Part shown: positions 11,736-24,030 of the stretch, one piece after another
Position numbering within the stretch: position 1 is the first letter of the stretch
How the letters are laid out: each line of letters starts with the position of its first letter
Source: Apostichopus japonicus
Taxonomy: Eukaryota > Echinodermata > Holothuroidea > Aspidochirotida > Stichopodidae
Length of the DNA: 64,000 bases
Assembly (NCBI RefSeq): GCF_037975245.1
Contig: NC_092570.1
Coordinates: 11,387,001 to 11,451,000, forward strand
Reading direction: 5' to 3'
Made by a program: the position numbers and the translations under genes
Notes under the pieces: generated by a model
Databases searched by the model: none
Seen by the model: the letters and a program-made list of their open reading frames with translations, nothing else
What the model was told of the DNA's origin: nothing

Positions 11736-12290
11736 GGCCAACTATGGAGACTTTTCGAGGAACATAAAATCCCACCATTTTGCATGTATGTAATCCTTAA
11801 CTCACTCCAATTACATTGCTGTAATTAACTTGACCAATTTCGGACGTTAAATACGTGAAAAATGGGAAGAAAAGTCAGCTGTTTAGGAAACCTATTCACA
11901 CATTCCTGAACCATTCCTAAGACATTAGGTGACCATTTGACGTAATCTTTGGTATACTTATATAGGTATAGTTGTAAACTTGAGCTGCCAAAAACATCAA
12001 CGATATTACTCCTTTTTCCCCGAAATGCCACAATTCTGTGTTGTTGGAGGTTGTAGTTATACCTCAGCCAGAAAAAGCATCAGCTCTTTTTAGCTTTCCG
12101 AGCAGAAGAACCGACATAAAACACTGTAGACATTGGATCAGTTTTGTGAGATCCACATTGAAAGATTTTTCAGCACCCGGAGTATCTCATGCCCATGAGT
12201 CCACATGCCTCTGTGAATGCTGCAAATGTCTCATTCTATGAAACTTACTTTCGACAAATTCATGTGGAACTTGTGGAGGAGCACAGAAAC
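11736..12290 (+). repeat. THAP-element 5' region, copy 1
   Basis: This segment aligns with 15205-15780, starting at CCAACTATGGAGACTTTTCG. It contains shared blocks GTAATCCTTAACTCACTCC and AAAAATGGGAAGAAAAGTC, then a THAP-like coding start. The conserved non-coding 5' part of about 280 bp suggests the terminus and promoter of a transposon or gene family, not just an exon. Confidence 0.75.
12025..12190 (+). pseudogene. THAP zinc-finger fragment, frameshifted (copy 1)
   Basis: ATG at 12025 opens MPQFCVVGGCSYTSA, the start of a THAP finger (initial MP, C-x4-C). The frame hits TAG after KSISSF. The rest of the THAP consensus continues in another frame: FSFPSRR, a WISFVR tryptophan segment, and then a degraded end. 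THAP fingers bind DNA and occur in P-element-type transposases and in host proteins derived from them. The final C-x2-H pair is not clear. With the frame broken and no downstream transposase, this is best read as a dead element. Confidence 0.6.
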
Positions 12291-13283
12291 TACAAGAAAA
12301 TGGCATCTTATGGTAGGGGGTTGGGTTACATCCAAAGAACAGCCATGATCTATAACTTTGTGAGTTTACCGATTAGACTATTATAAATAATTCAAATAAA
12401 TATATTGGATGCTCAAATCAACCAACTTTATTTTCCTATCGAGATGCATAAGTCCATAATTTAGAGAATGGACAAGTATCAATCTGTTTGTGCCTCCTAG
12501 AGCTATGGTTCGTCATATTATACATGTCACATTGTCTTGTTACATACTGTATATATAATGCAACACCATCACAAAAACATGGAAAGTGAGCAAACATATT
12601 CACAGTGTAACTTTTACAACTTCAGTTAGCCTATACACAGGAAGTGCCCAGTATCACCTCACCTGTCCACCTCAAAGTGTTTAATCACTCATGCATGAAG
12701 TTGTATCATAATTGGACCATGTTTGCATCAAGGTAAACAGTTGGGTTGTGTGAATGGCTCGATAGGGCCATTGTGCATTTAATACTTTAATTGGGCCCAT
12801 GTGCCTTACATAGTTTCAAAGCAGTTTCTTTTGAGCCCCTGGATTGAAGTTCACCTCAATAGACTGTTGCCTACTGTATTAATTGAATGAACTGTCTGAG
12901 CACATAATAGGCCTGAAGAATTTAGGAGGGGTGAGTGTCCCAGTGTAGACCTATCATTGTTTGGGCAATAGGCAATGCATACTGCTAAAGAGATCGTGAC
13001 AGAATAACTATATATGTGCAATATGAAAAATACTTTTTTTTCCACAAAAAGTAGAATTAGGTTGTGATAAAATAGCTCAAAATGAAGCTAAGAAACTCCC
13101 ATATTCAATAACATATGCCTGTCATGAAACAATATCGTGCCTACTGATGACCCTGCATATTACGGACAAGTAATAATAGTTTTCGAGACGGAGGCGGTTT
13201 TTACCGGTATTTACCAGTTTTTCCCGGTTTTTACCGCTTACTGGGAAAAACAGGTTTTTCCCGGGAAAATGCCAACCCTGTCG
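12291..13283. other. Non-coding stretch
   Basis: No gene recognised. At 13195-13275 a cluster of ACCGG and CCCGG words separated by T runs (TTTTTACCGG, TTTTTCCCGG) is followed by its inverse (GGGAAAAACAGG), making a local inverted-repeat patch. Confidence 0.45.
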
Positions 13284-13905
13284 TGTATGGTATGGACTGT
13301 GCCTCGTGTATCATGGGGAATAGATTGTTTTGTTCATGCGGAGGAGTCAGTTGGCTGTTTTACTTACCTAACTGTTACGGGGATATTTTACCTACTTTTC
13401 TTGAACGTCTAAGATAATAATTCGCATAACTTTACCGACCCCTTACTGACTGACCTAATTAATTCTAGACCATGAAACGTTCCTTGGCAACATGCCAAAA
13501 AATGTTAACAAACAGGTGTTAGACAGGGGATAAGCTCACAGTTGTTTGGCAAGGTACCTTGAAAAATGTAGCCTACCGTATTATTTAAGTAGGGTTAAAC
13601 ACTGCAGTTGTAAATTGATGTACGTATAGTGCAAGCTATTCATTGTTAGGCAGTCTAGAAACAGGGCTTTGCCGAACGTTGTTTGTTTCATAATATCGCA
13701 AGTTTTGTTAAGTTTTTTAAAGATTGTAAGACAGATAAATCTCTTTTCATTTTATAACATAATATGGGTACTCTAACTTGTCATTTCAAAATTTTCATCG
13801 CCAGACACGCCAAATTTTCCGGGGGCACCTTTCACCCCTTGACCCCCCACAAGGAGTTCCACCACTTGACTCCACCGGGGGACTACCCCACACCATTTTG
13901 CTATG
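13284..13905 (+). repeat. Dispersed repeat, copy B (pairs with 2213-2990)
   Basis: Same family and orientation as 2213-2990, somewhat shorter because of indels. It ends in a GC-rich patch (CGGGGGCACC and TTGACCCCCC) like copy A. A GGTTGTCC-type repeat follows neither copy directly, so the two were not duplicated as a larger block. Confidence 0.7.
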
Positions 13906-15204
13906 CGTGCTAATTGTGTTCGCTGCGCGAACTTCGGCAGGAAATCGGCAGTGTGTTCGCGGGAAATTGAACAATGTTTTCCAACACTGCCCCCTACCCT
14001 CTGCCTACCCCGCCACAATGCACAAATTCAATATATTTGTGACCCATTGTTGTACTTGTAATTGCGTAGGCCTAGCCCTACTACCATACAATCCTGTACT
14101 AATCGCTTCCTAACAACCGACTTTCCTAACCTTGGCGTAGCTGGTGAAAGCCTTGTAGTCTAACACTCCATATGATCGCGAACTTCAATACACAATGCCA
14201 ATATTAAGTAGGCCTAGTAATATTAGGTTTAGAACTGCCATACAATGCCCAGGCTATTACAGTAGGGGCAACGCAATTAACGAAGAAATATTTGCTTCAA
14301 AAATCTCTGTAACAGTTACCGATGAACTGAAAAGAGAAACAAAATCTGTAAAAACTTCATGAAAACGTGCGATTCGTCTTTTTTAATGTAATGATCGTCA
14401 AAACTAAGCAAATACAACCAAATTCTTGACATACACGTTACGAAAACACGATACTTGCAGCGCTATTTTGAGAATGTACTTCCGCATCAAAAGTGGTGGC
14501 GCTCTTTCAGAATTATAATCTGAGCTACATAACTCTGATTTTCGGCTCTTATTTTGAGGCAACAACACGGGCTATGTTTAAACGTTAACCGTTCAGTTAA
14601 TAGAAACGGTTAACCGATTAGTAAAATAACCAGAATGACACAGCCCTACTAAGCTTCGGTGTTTGCTCTGTAGTAGCTCCATGCTTTGACTTTGCAGCGC
14701 TTCCAACAACCAAACTCTTCAAAAATCACTATACCTAAAGTGTGCATATCTCTCGCTAACTTCCACACAGTTCACTGTACAACTGCATGTACATAGGCCT
14801 GTCAACTACACATGCGCAAGTCATCAAAACTTGATCAAACATTTATCCTGGGCTCTTTGCAAACAATCATCTGTACGAAAATTACAGTAGGCCTATGAGA
14901 ATAGCTTTTTACGCAATGTTGATTAAAAATCAAACTACAATGTCCTAAAGTACAGAAGTTTTAACACGAATGATGCTCCAAAGTAAATTTACTGAAGCAT
15001 GTGGTTAATTGGACCGCGAAAAAAGTTTGCAATAGAAACTACTGTGGTATGAATGCACATTTCACATTAGCAACTGTTATTGCAGAGAAAAGAAACATAA
15101 TGTGAGATAAAATATCCTTTCAGGATCAGATATGTAAGCTTCCCACAAAATTCATAGATTGTCTCAACTCATAACATTTTGTGATCAAAACAATGATTAA
15201 ACTT
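13906..15204. other. Non-coding stretch
   Basis: No supported gene. A local palindrome, CGGTTAACCG, lies near 14608. TAGGCCTA-type words are frequent (for example near 14066, 14211 and 14793). Confidence 0.45.
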
Positions 15205-15780
15205 AAAGACCAACTATGGAGACTTTTCGATGATCAATAATCCCACCACTTTACATGTATGTAATCCTTAACTCACTCCAATTACATTGCTGTAATTAAC
15301 TTTACCAATTTCGGACGTTAACTATGTGAAAAATGGGAAGAAAAGTCAGCTGTTTAGGAACCTATTTCAGACATTCCTGAAACATTCCTAAGACATCAGG
15401 TGACCATGTGACGTCACTGTTGGTACAGTATAACGCACTCACAACAATACTTTTAGTGTGTAAAGTTGTATACTTGAGCTCCCAAAACATCAACGATATT
15501 ACTCCTTTTCCCCCGAAATGCCACAATTGTGTTGTTGGATTTTGTAGTTATACCTCAGCCAACAAAAGCATCAGCTTTTTTAGCTTTCCGAGTAGAAGAA
15601 CCGACGTAAAACGCCGTAGACTTTGGATCAATTTTGTGAGATCCACCGCGGAAAGATTTTTCAGCACCGGCAGTATCTCATGCAAATGAGTCCACATTGT
15701 TACGTTGGAATGCGAGAGGTCTCGATAATTCATTTTAATGAGACACAAGCCTGGGTTCGTTTCCGTAAGGAACACAGACA
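15205..15780 (+). repeat. THAP-element 5' region, copy 2
   Basis: It aligns with 11736-12290 through the same 5' non-coding region and the THAP start. It differs by scattered substitutions and indels. An 8-bp TGACGTCA (15409-15416), a CREB/ATF-type site, lies about 100 bp upstream of the ATG; copy 1 has TGACGTAA at that place. Confidence 0.75.
15518..15690 (+). pseudogene. THAP zinc-finger fragment, frameshifted (copy 2)
   Basis: The ATG at 15518 is followed by a two-base deletion relative to copy 1. The THAP reading continues only in the alternative frame: CVVGFCSYTSANKS, FSFPSRR, LWINFVRST, then a TGA. The C-x4-C pair and the FP and W positions of a THAP finger are visible. The later C-x2-H pair is not secure. 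It shares ancestry with copy 1. Downstream frames do not resemble a transposase. Confidence 0.6.
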
Positions 15781-17880
15781 AATTGACGAGTCTAGAGAAT
15801 TTGAATGAGAACGTAAACTATATTGAACAATGGAGTTTGATCCAACAACAACAAGTGTTAATTACAAATATACAGAAAATTACTCACAAACTTAACAAGA
15901 TAGGATACACTTTAAAACACGCTGGTCTCTTCCAACGGCGATATCCCTCAGCGGCCACGACCTTGATGACGACGATTCTCGGTTTGTTGCACCGCGAAAT
16001 TCACTGGTCCTCGACGAAGTTTCTCGCGATCCCAGAAACAGCAGTCACCTTCTTTCCGGCGATGCTCCAAAATAGAAGACGGACTTCCAGCCACAATAGA
16101 GTGAAGCACAAGTCGAACTTCTCCCCGACTAAATATTACCAGAGTCAGTCCAAAATCAGCTTTATAGCCACCAACTCCTGGCGTAACGAACTTCCTCAAC
16201 GGAGACAGAAATTCTTCACCTTCTCCGAAATAAACACCGGAAAACTGTAGTTTCACAGCAAAGTCATCTTCAAACTTCTGAATGGAAGTGTAGAATCAAT
16301 CTTGGTATCGATATCTCAATCCCTCAGAAACTACTGGCAGTTGAGCACTGACGATATATAGTAGAATGGTATAATGTGTCGTCGCTTGTATTCGTTCAGA
16401 AACTGAGAAACTCTCCGATCTGGGCGGGTTTTTATACGATTCGCCATGTCAAGAATCATCTAGATCTTTCTCGATACACTTGACCCAGTTTCTCTATTCT
16501 TGGAAGTCCTTTGTTCCAGAGAATCCACGAAAATTTGTGCACAGCGCAATGGTACTTCACGTAAACCTACGTTAACCCGAGACCAGCGCGTCATCATAAG
16601 GAATATACCAGAACAATCGTGTATTATAACATTGTGACACGGTAACCCGACCTAATTTCTCAAATAATGATTGTCACGTAGGCCATTTCAAAGACTTTCT
16701 ATATAATAACATTAGGTTCCTCACTAGCAGTAACTAGCGTTAGGCTACAATGGGCCCTCGTAACAACATGCATGACCCTGCCTCTGTGTATGCTGCAGAT
16801 GTCTCATTCTGAGAAACTTATATACTTACAACAGCTGTGGCGGACATAGCTAATGTGAAATTGACCTTTTCAAGTCTCCTCGTAAACACGCCTGGCCGTT
16901 CTTACATGAACATTATATCACGCATATATAGACCGTGTATATAGACCGTGCCTAGGGTAGCATTGTTACAGTAGTACATGTAGTGAGTTACAACTCCCAC
17001 CGGGTATGTAAATAGTCATGTTAGGATTTCATCGCATTTATCCATGTCATTTGTCGTATTCCAGTATCGTGAGTTCGCGATACATGTGTTATATTGTCCG
17101 TTATGTTTGTTCCGGCATCTGCATGGTCCAAGGAGTGGAATAAAACGGTACTATATAGCGATGGGACGTTTTATTTCGTTAGTGACTGTCTTGTGATTGT
17201 GGGATGTTACTGGTCAAGGCCTGTTTCAACTAGACCTAACTCTATGGAATAACACAAAGTCACAGTAGTATTTCGCCCAGGATTGAACGAGAAGCATGGA
17301 TTTGGATATTCACTGCTAAATTTGGTTTATTGACAGGATACTTTTTCTGTGTTTGTACTTTTGGATAGTAAAACGAGTAAGTACTATGTTCAGCTGAAGC
17401 TTAGTAATGTATATGTTATCCTGGTCGATTCGGGCCAGCGTCTTCTCGTAGTTGTTCGATTATGTTTAGTATTTTTTGGGGTAATTCGGTGACAGTAACG
17501 TAAACTATTTCCCCGTCACATATCATGCATGAGGCATCTTTTAGGTCTATTCTTCTGTTCAGTTTGCGGTATCTTGCGATCAAATTGTATTACGGAATTG
17601 GCAAGCTGCTTGCATGTTCTGCAGAATATTGTAACGTACGTACCTATTGACGCTCCGCCATGTAAACGATGCCTCCATTTGAGTGGAAATTTTGCGAATA
17701 AAATAACCCATTTTACTAAATTTTCTGCTTAAAATTGTCTTAAAATGAGTTGTTTGCCTTCATGTGTTCTTGTTTTTAGCTAACAGCTTTTCAAACGCTC
17801 GAAATTGGAAGTCAAATACAGTACAATTGTTCGCTATCTGTGTATAAACAGTACCTATTTCAGCGTTTGATTTTCGTGGT
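15781..17880. other. Unassigned region, possible retroelement or THAP-element debris
   Basis: A third short THAP-element fragment occurs at 16771-16820 (CCTCTGTGTATGCTGCAGAT, matching 12207-12226). Opposed open frames at 15738-16250 (plus) and 15948-16256 (minus) have no recognised domain. The GC content at 15940-16640 is higher than its surroundings. A TATA-like TTTTTATACG near 16430 and AATAAAACGG near 17139 could be LTR signals, but no paired LTR was found. Confidence 0.35.
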
Positions 17881-18429
17881 ATTGTAATATTGTGACGAGC
17901 CCGGCTCCTCCGATAGTAATACTATATCAGGACTCGCGATAGAAAGGTACTGGGATATCTTGATGCCGTATTTATGCTTCTTCAGGATGTCTCGAACGGA
18001 AGAAAACAATGAGTTCACAGAAAAACAATTTGACGAGATAGGATTTGATTAATGATTCGGTATAATTTCTTCTCTGTCGATTCTCTTTACAAACAAAACT
18101 AAATTACAATGATTTGACTTGACTCCGTCAATTAAGCAATTAGAAGGAGTGATGAAATCGTGACGAAGCAATGACGAAGCGACGAACTGGTGACGGAGTG
18201 ATAAATTTCTGACGGAGTGCAGAATTGCGCCACCATGCCGCCTTTTATACCTTACTTAGAAAAAAATCCCTCTGCGCACAATCAGTAGGCAGCCAATACC
18301 AAGATTCAATAAGATAGTTAAAAACTTCTCGTGGGAAAACTGAATCCATGACCTAGATAAATATATAAGAGGCCTGTAAGGTGTCTCGATGGAGTTTTTC
18401 GGTAACATCAAAGAGATGGTATCACTATT
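17881..18429. other. Unassigned region with iterated TGACGRAG words
   Basis: Between about 18162 and 18220 the word TGACGAAG or TGACGGAG recurs four times at irregular spacing within 60 bp, next to GCGACGAAC. No gene recognised. Confidence 0.4.
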
Positions 18430-18669
18430 TCATAACAGTATACCAAACATGACGTCACATGGTGACCAGAGGCTCCTTTGAGTCAATCTCTGTTTTCAGA
18501 CATTCCAGAGGTACATGTCACGTGACTACCCAAAATGTCTATTTATGTGGTCGTTTTTTGATGGGTTATGGTAGGTTTCGAAGAGTTTTCCACATGTTGA
18601 TAATGGGTATGTAAACTCCCAAATTAATGGAAAAACCCAACAAAAATTTTTTCTCCATAGTTGGGCTTT
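18430..18669 (-). repeat. THAP-element 5' region, copy 3 (minus strand, diverged)
   Basis: Read on the minus strand, it starts AAGCCCAACTATGGAGA like copies 1 and 2. It ends with CACCATGTGACGTCA followed by TTGGTATACTG, matching the block just upstream of the THAP start in copy 2. The middle is diverged. No THAP coding follows. Its presence shows the 5' region is a dispersed element end. Confidence 0.55.
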
Positions 18670-21600
18670 ATGCTTCAGGCGATAGACTAGGTCTGTGTAG
18701 CCTAACGTAACAGTACTCACCTACAAGGCAAAATCGATACATTTTAATATTCTTATGGCTCTCGTGCAAGGCCCGCCATTTTAAAAATCCAAGTGCTTTC
18801 ATTTGGACAACCAAATATGAAGGCAAGGTTGTCCGAAGGACAAACCTATATAAGTTTCTTAAAAGTGAGCCCAGGTCTGCGGATTATTTGTGGAATATTT
18901 ACTACGAATATGCCTAGCCTAGTCGGCCTAATGTTAGGCCTACCAAAAATGATAGTTAAGTTGGGAATTGTTTCGGTCGTTTTTATACTGCAAGTATAGT
19001 CTAATGAGCAAGGAGTAATTGTATATATGCTAACGTTAAATGAGTCTAGCCTAGTATAGTCAGTAGTGCGAAGTTCGGCATATTGCGAAGATCGGACACC
19101 CCAAAGAAACACACGATTTCACAATGAAAAACTACAGGAAGAGCCAAATTTCACCAAAAAGTACGAAGCTACAGTTATTTTCTCTCCAAAATGACCCGTG
19201 TGCAAGAAATTACTTACATATTTGTCAACAAAATGACGAAGATCTATGAAGTCTGTTATAATTACTGAAAGAGCAACTGCGCCACCAATTTTATCACCAG
19301 CGCCACACTGTGGGTTGCGCGTCCGAACTTCGCAATACTCTAGCAAAGAAATACCAGTTCCACAATCACGAAGAATCTTCTTGGAAAACAACGTGAAAAC
19401 AGTTTGCAGGAAAGAAAGTTTGGCCGTGTATCGTACTATAACACAATTCTCCCACCATATGAAGTATATTTTCTGGTGAATTATACCAGAAGATTTAGTT
19501 TTGGGGTGTTTTAAGTCTTAAGTGTCCGAACTTCGAAGTCACCATGCTATTATTACTAGCCTAGCCTAGTACTAGGCTACTACTAGTCCAGGCTACTTTC
19601 GAAATTGTAATTGTAAGATGATAGTACTTACTCAGTATTAACGCTAAAATGACGCTTACAATAAATACGTATCGAAATCGCTTTACTGTTAAGGCCATAG
19701 CAGATGATGTTACATTCATAACTGTCTTCTTGTCGGATTATGATCGAAGTTAGGCTAGTAATACCACGGCTATCATGCAATCGTTTTGATGTTATTACCC
19801 AGCACCAACTCTTCTTAGGCTAGACTAGGATTTTACTTACAGCTTAGAGGTGTGTTTCCGTCAAATGTGTACGGTGAATGTTTAAGCTAGGACGATACGA
19901 GGCAGAGGGTGACAGTGTTACAGTATGTTACCACCAATCAAAATAGATCTTAGAGAAGGTCTGGGGTTTCAGCCAATCGCTGCCAAGCACCCCTATAATC
20001 AAGTTGTCTGCAAGAATAATGACGACTCCAGCCAGACTCCAGGCGTGTACAGTTAAGATGAAGGAGCATTGATCATACTCAGTATACAGATGTATAGAAA
20101 TGGCGAGGGGTCGATTCGAGTGCTTTGGAAGGGATGAAGAAGTCCGAATTTCGAGCAATGTCGCACGCACAAGCTTTTTTTTTCTCCGTTTCGCGTAACT
20201 GTGCCGCCTGCGAATTTTTTTCCGTAGTACAGCGAGGGGAACATGAATTATTCATGATCTTACAGAAATTTCCACCACTTCAAAAGTTCGCGGGGTTTTC
20301 CAGGTCTACAAGATACGTCATTCATTGGACTGTATCATGCATGATGACATTTCTCGACATACTAAACTGTGTACAAAACGGTTTTCTTGAGAAGTACTGT
20401 CACGTGAGGGCTGGGTGAAATTTCCTGTTGATAAATGAATTATTCATTTTTCACTTGTAACATACAGGGAACAGCGCTGTTGTACAACTTTGCGCACGCT
20501 CGTGATCACGTACACTGAATCATTGGCAGAAAGTTTTTTCCATCACCTACGTACGTTGCACATGAGATTATGTTGAACGTATAAAAACCTAGGAAAAAAC
20601 ATGACCGTAACCTCGTGTTTCTGTTCAAATGAAGATACCTACGAGAATGTCAGTGCTTGGCTGACTTCGAGGTAGGCATGAGTGTACTTTTTTACTTTAC
20701 TAACTATAGTGTGGCCCTTGTTCAGTTTAAATGTTACTCTTTGTCTTTCCATTTCCTAGTCCGATTAGCTACGACCCATGGAACATGTTTTATTATTATT
20801 ATATATAGGCCCCAAATTCTAGCGTGCCATAATTCATTAATTTCTAGTAGAAGTATTCAAAAAGTACTTTCCTGTTCAAAGACACAAGGCTGTAGTCTAT
20901 GCTGCATCCATACCTGATTAAAAACACTTTTGTTACAGCTTGCAGCCAGGCCTTTGGCAAGTATCTTAATTGATAGACCTATAAATAGGGTTACTAAGTT
21001 GATATTTGTGTTAACGTCATATTCGTCAGTGATGAACATGATGATTTACATTTCACAGATTAAGCCAATATAGCCTACTGATTAGAGTGTGCATGGTGAA
21101 AGCAGCTGTTTATCTTGGGTCTCATCAAGTGGCTCTCACAGTGCTCAGTCACTATGTGTTTATGCAACCCAGCTACAGCTAAAACTTAACTGGTCTAACT
21201 ATTGGTTCAAAATTGCCTCTTTACTTAGTACTATAATTACTACAAAAACATGTAATCCCATGTGGATGTCAGGAGTCCCATTTGGGTGTTCAACAGCTAG
21301 GTCAATGTCAGATTGGTGCCATATCACATATAGGGCCTACACCATATTGAGCTTGTAAGTTGTATTGGACACATACCTTTACTGGCAAAGTGACTAATCA
21401 TAAATAGGAATTCCTGCTTGATTATTTCTTGGGAGTGATAATTAACGCATGTTCTTTTTGGCATTTTAATTTGAGAACATGATAATTGTAACTTGATGCC
21501 ATCATATATCTATAGGTAAGGTATAATAAAATAATGCAGGCATTTATCACTCGATCTGAATCATATCCAGCCACTCTCTGAGCTTACTATTTAGCCAAGC

Positions 21601-21874
21601 TATAGAAATCAAGACTACTTGAAAGACATGCATTGGCTCAAATTTTTGCACAATAATTAAGTTAATTTTTCAAATTTATAAACTCACATCGGTGGGTATA
21701 TATTCAGTGGAAATGGAGTCATGGACCCTTCCATTCAAATAGTCACCAATGTATTTGTATCATATAACCTCCCCGTCCTCCTCAAAGTAGGTTAATTTGG
21801 AACTAATTTTGCTAATTAACAAAAAGATTGCTCCTTAGAAATCTCATAGGAAAAGGAGTGACAGATGTAAATAG
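18670..21874. other. Non-coding stretch, no supported gene
   Basis: Several short open frames exist but none has domain or splice support. An open frame on minus near 19119-19391 ends at a reasonable donor (AATAT|GTAAGT near 19218), but its protein is not recognisable. A partial copy of the AGGTA-type MITE lies at about 20801-20880. Confidence 0.4.
20801..20880 (+). repeat. Partial AGGTA-type MITE copy
   Basis: It shares GGCCCCAAATTCTAGCGTGC, GAAGTATTCAAAA and GTACTTTCCT with the full copies at 27887-28114 and 31815-32056. Only the left third is kept. Confidence 0.55.
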
Positions 21875-22074
21875 GTTGCAAGCATGGGCGGCGATCATGG
21901 GGGGGACGGGGGGGACATGTCCCCCCCAATATTTTAGGTGGGGGGGATATAGTATCTAATATCCCCCCAATACTTGGTGGCATAGTTTTTTTTAAGCATA
22001 TGTTTTGTATTTTTTTATGGCATCGCTAGTAATTTCAAAATAGAAAATGCTTAGATGCAACTTACAAGGCCTGG

Positions 22075-22165
22075 GAAGTGCCATTTCCAGCGATCTGGGA
22101 GGCATTTTCGGCCAAAATTTTCTTTTGCGCTTCGCGCCAACTAATGGGGGCGCTACGCTTAGAAA
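22075..22165 (+). repeat. hAT subterminal motif, copy 1 of 3
   Basis: Shares AAGTGCCATTTCC, ATCTGGG, AAATTTTCTT and GCGCCAACTAATGG with 22950-23045 and 25200-25295. It marks relatedness between the two hAT elements. Confidence 0.6.
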
Positions 22166-22949
22166 GTCTGGGTACAAGCTTTGCCCCTCTCTTGGCAAAT
22201 TCCTCGCAAGGCGCCTGTCTAACCGAGTCACAATTTGTTATTATATATGACCGAAAGTAGTTTTTACTTTTTTTCGAAATGAATAGCTAGACGGACCGCA
22301 TCCGTAATGAAATTTGGTTTGCATCTTGTGTAAGTACGTATATGATCCACATCGATATGGGTTCACCGGGTTTCCATTTGGCCTCTTTCCTACAAGATTG
22401 CTAACCGCAGGTGCGTAGCCAAGGGGGGTATGAAGAGTGGAGATCGCCCCCCCCCCCCTCGAGCATATTTTTTGGGTATTTTTTATGATATCGAAGTTTT
22501 ATAGTGACCGTTATAAGAGGTTTTAATATTTGTACACCGATAATTTAACTGTGTCTGAATTTGCGAAAATTCCTTGACCAACATTCTTCATCATATTTCC
22601 CTCTTCTCGTGCAACTTTGACCGGTCTGTTAGGGGTTGAGGGGGTTTTTCTATATTGGTTGTCCATAGATGAAATTTTGTACAACATTATGGGTATGTTT
22701 TGAAGTGAATTTATTATTCAAATTCTGAACAAATAATGGGCTTAAAACCTTGAAAGGTGGGGCTGATGGGTATTGTGGGGCGTTACGTAGAATTACCTAC
22801 AAAAGCAATGATCCACAGGAGATGCAATGAGGTCGAACATGATGTGTGACTGGTGACAATCTTGAAAAAAAGGTTATGAATGAAAAAAAACTATTAGGAA
22901 AAACTTGGTTCTCAGGCAAAAGTGTACATCTGGTTGGTCAGTTTCAAGC

Positions 22950-23045
22950 CCGAAAAGTGCCATTTCCGGTGATCTGGGGGGCTATCAAAACCAGAAATTT
23001 TCTTGTACGCTGCGCGCCAACCAATGGTGGCGCTCCGCTTTGATA
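22950..23045 (+). repeat. hAT subterminal motif, copy 2 of 3
   Basis: Contains AAGTGCCATTTCC, GCGCCAACCAATGGTGGCG and CTCCGCTT, near-identical to 25200-25295. It lies about 60 bp from the right end of its element, a place consistent with a transposase-binding region. Confidence 0.65.
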
Positions 23046-23162
23046 GTAATTCCCCTGCATCCAAGCAAATGTCCCCCCCAATATTTGAAACAGATCGCCG
23101 CCCCTGGTTGCAAGTACTTTTCATAAAATATAACCTTAAAATGGTTCTTTCTTCTGTTTTAG

Positions 23163-24030
23163 AATCTACTCCCACCTCAGTACCACCACTTTTATATGTA
23201 AGCATGTGGATGGAGAATCTGCAATTCAAGGGGAGACTACCATCAGACTGTCTCTAAGGAAAGAAGAAGATGTTTCTCAATGGTTGAAAGACTTTCAAGA
23301 CTCATCTGACATAACATGGAGAAAGTCCAAACTTACACTCTATTGCAGGAGGTCTACCTCTGGGGGTTTTCATAACTAAGCATCTGAAACCCAGCAAACT
23401 ATAGAAGCTGGCCTGAGGCTGCTGCATTCGATATTTCCTGATGTTGCATATTTCAACAGAAAAGAATTGGGTCCAAAAGTGGTCATCACAGATGATTGCC
23501 AAGCTCTGAGGCAATCAATTACTGCAGTTTACCCGAACACTCGCACCAATCTTTGTGTGTTCCACATATTGCAGGCAATGTGGCGTTGGCTGTGGGACTC
23601 TCAAAATGGAACTCCCTAGCATGACCGAGCAAGCTTACTCAACATCATCAAAAGTTTGGTGTATGCTCAGTCACTAACACAGCTGGATGAGCTCTATGAA
23701 ACCTCCATGAATGATGCTCTGGTTTCAAAATATGGCAAGTTCAAGGAACATTTGGCATCTGTCTTTGCAAGAAAGAATGAATTGGCCATTAGTCACCGTG
23801 ACTCACTCCCCGTACGAGGGAACCACACCAATAACTTCTGTGAGGCAGCAATGAGGATTGTTAAAGATAAAGTTCTATACAGAATGAAGGCTTTTAATGT
23901 GATTCAACTTGTAGACTTTATGGATACCCGATTTGAGATGTACAGGTACTACGAATGTCGCCTCACTGATTTGGCAAATAATTGCATGTCTAACTTAGTC
24001 AACTCAAAGTTCTTCCTGAGGGATCATTAA
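23163..24030 (+). pseudogene. MULE-type transposase, DDE-domain exon, broken
   Basis: After a pyrimidine-rich acceptor (TTCTTCTGTTTTAG, ending 23162) the frame reads FICKHVDGESAIQ and then LRKEEDVSQWLKDFQ, the N-terminal part seen in SWIM-type MULE transposase-like proteins. It jumps at about 23330 to AGGLPLGVFIT, so a middle block of the usual protein is missing. A one-base frameshift near 23378 leads to ETQQTIEAGLRLL and GPKVVITDDC, the MULE catalytic TDD motif, then CVFHILQAMWRWLWD. A TAG near 23618 interrupts before HDRASLL. After it the frame runs open to VNSKFF and a stop at 24030. Transposase activity is not credible. It could be a decayed transposon or a decayed domesticated gene. Confidence 0.75.

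Larger units (their letters stand above)
21883..23106. mobile_element. hAT element, 1224 bp, with 8-bp target duplication
   Basis: Left end CATGGGCGGCGATC and right end GATCGCCGCCCCTG are inverted copies with one mismatch over 14 bp. The flanks are GTTGCAAG at 21875-21882 and again at 23107-23114. No transposase is encoded. The interior has two copies of a motif (22075-22165 and 22950-23045) also present in the hAT at 24083-25340. It also has a G/C-run segment near 22410-22460 starting CAGGTGCGTAGCC, which looks like the left end of yet another hAT element. It lies only 57 bp upstream of the first MULE exon. Confidence 0.85.

Noticed and set aside
15738-16250. 170-codon plus frame and the opposing 102-codon minus frame
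   Set aside because: No recognisable domain. Opposing frames over the same GC-richer segment and nearby transposon debris make coding doubtful.
19119-19391. Minus-strand exon-like frame ending at a GTAAGT donor
   Set aside because: No recognisable protein and no matching acceptor or neighbouring exon could be found.
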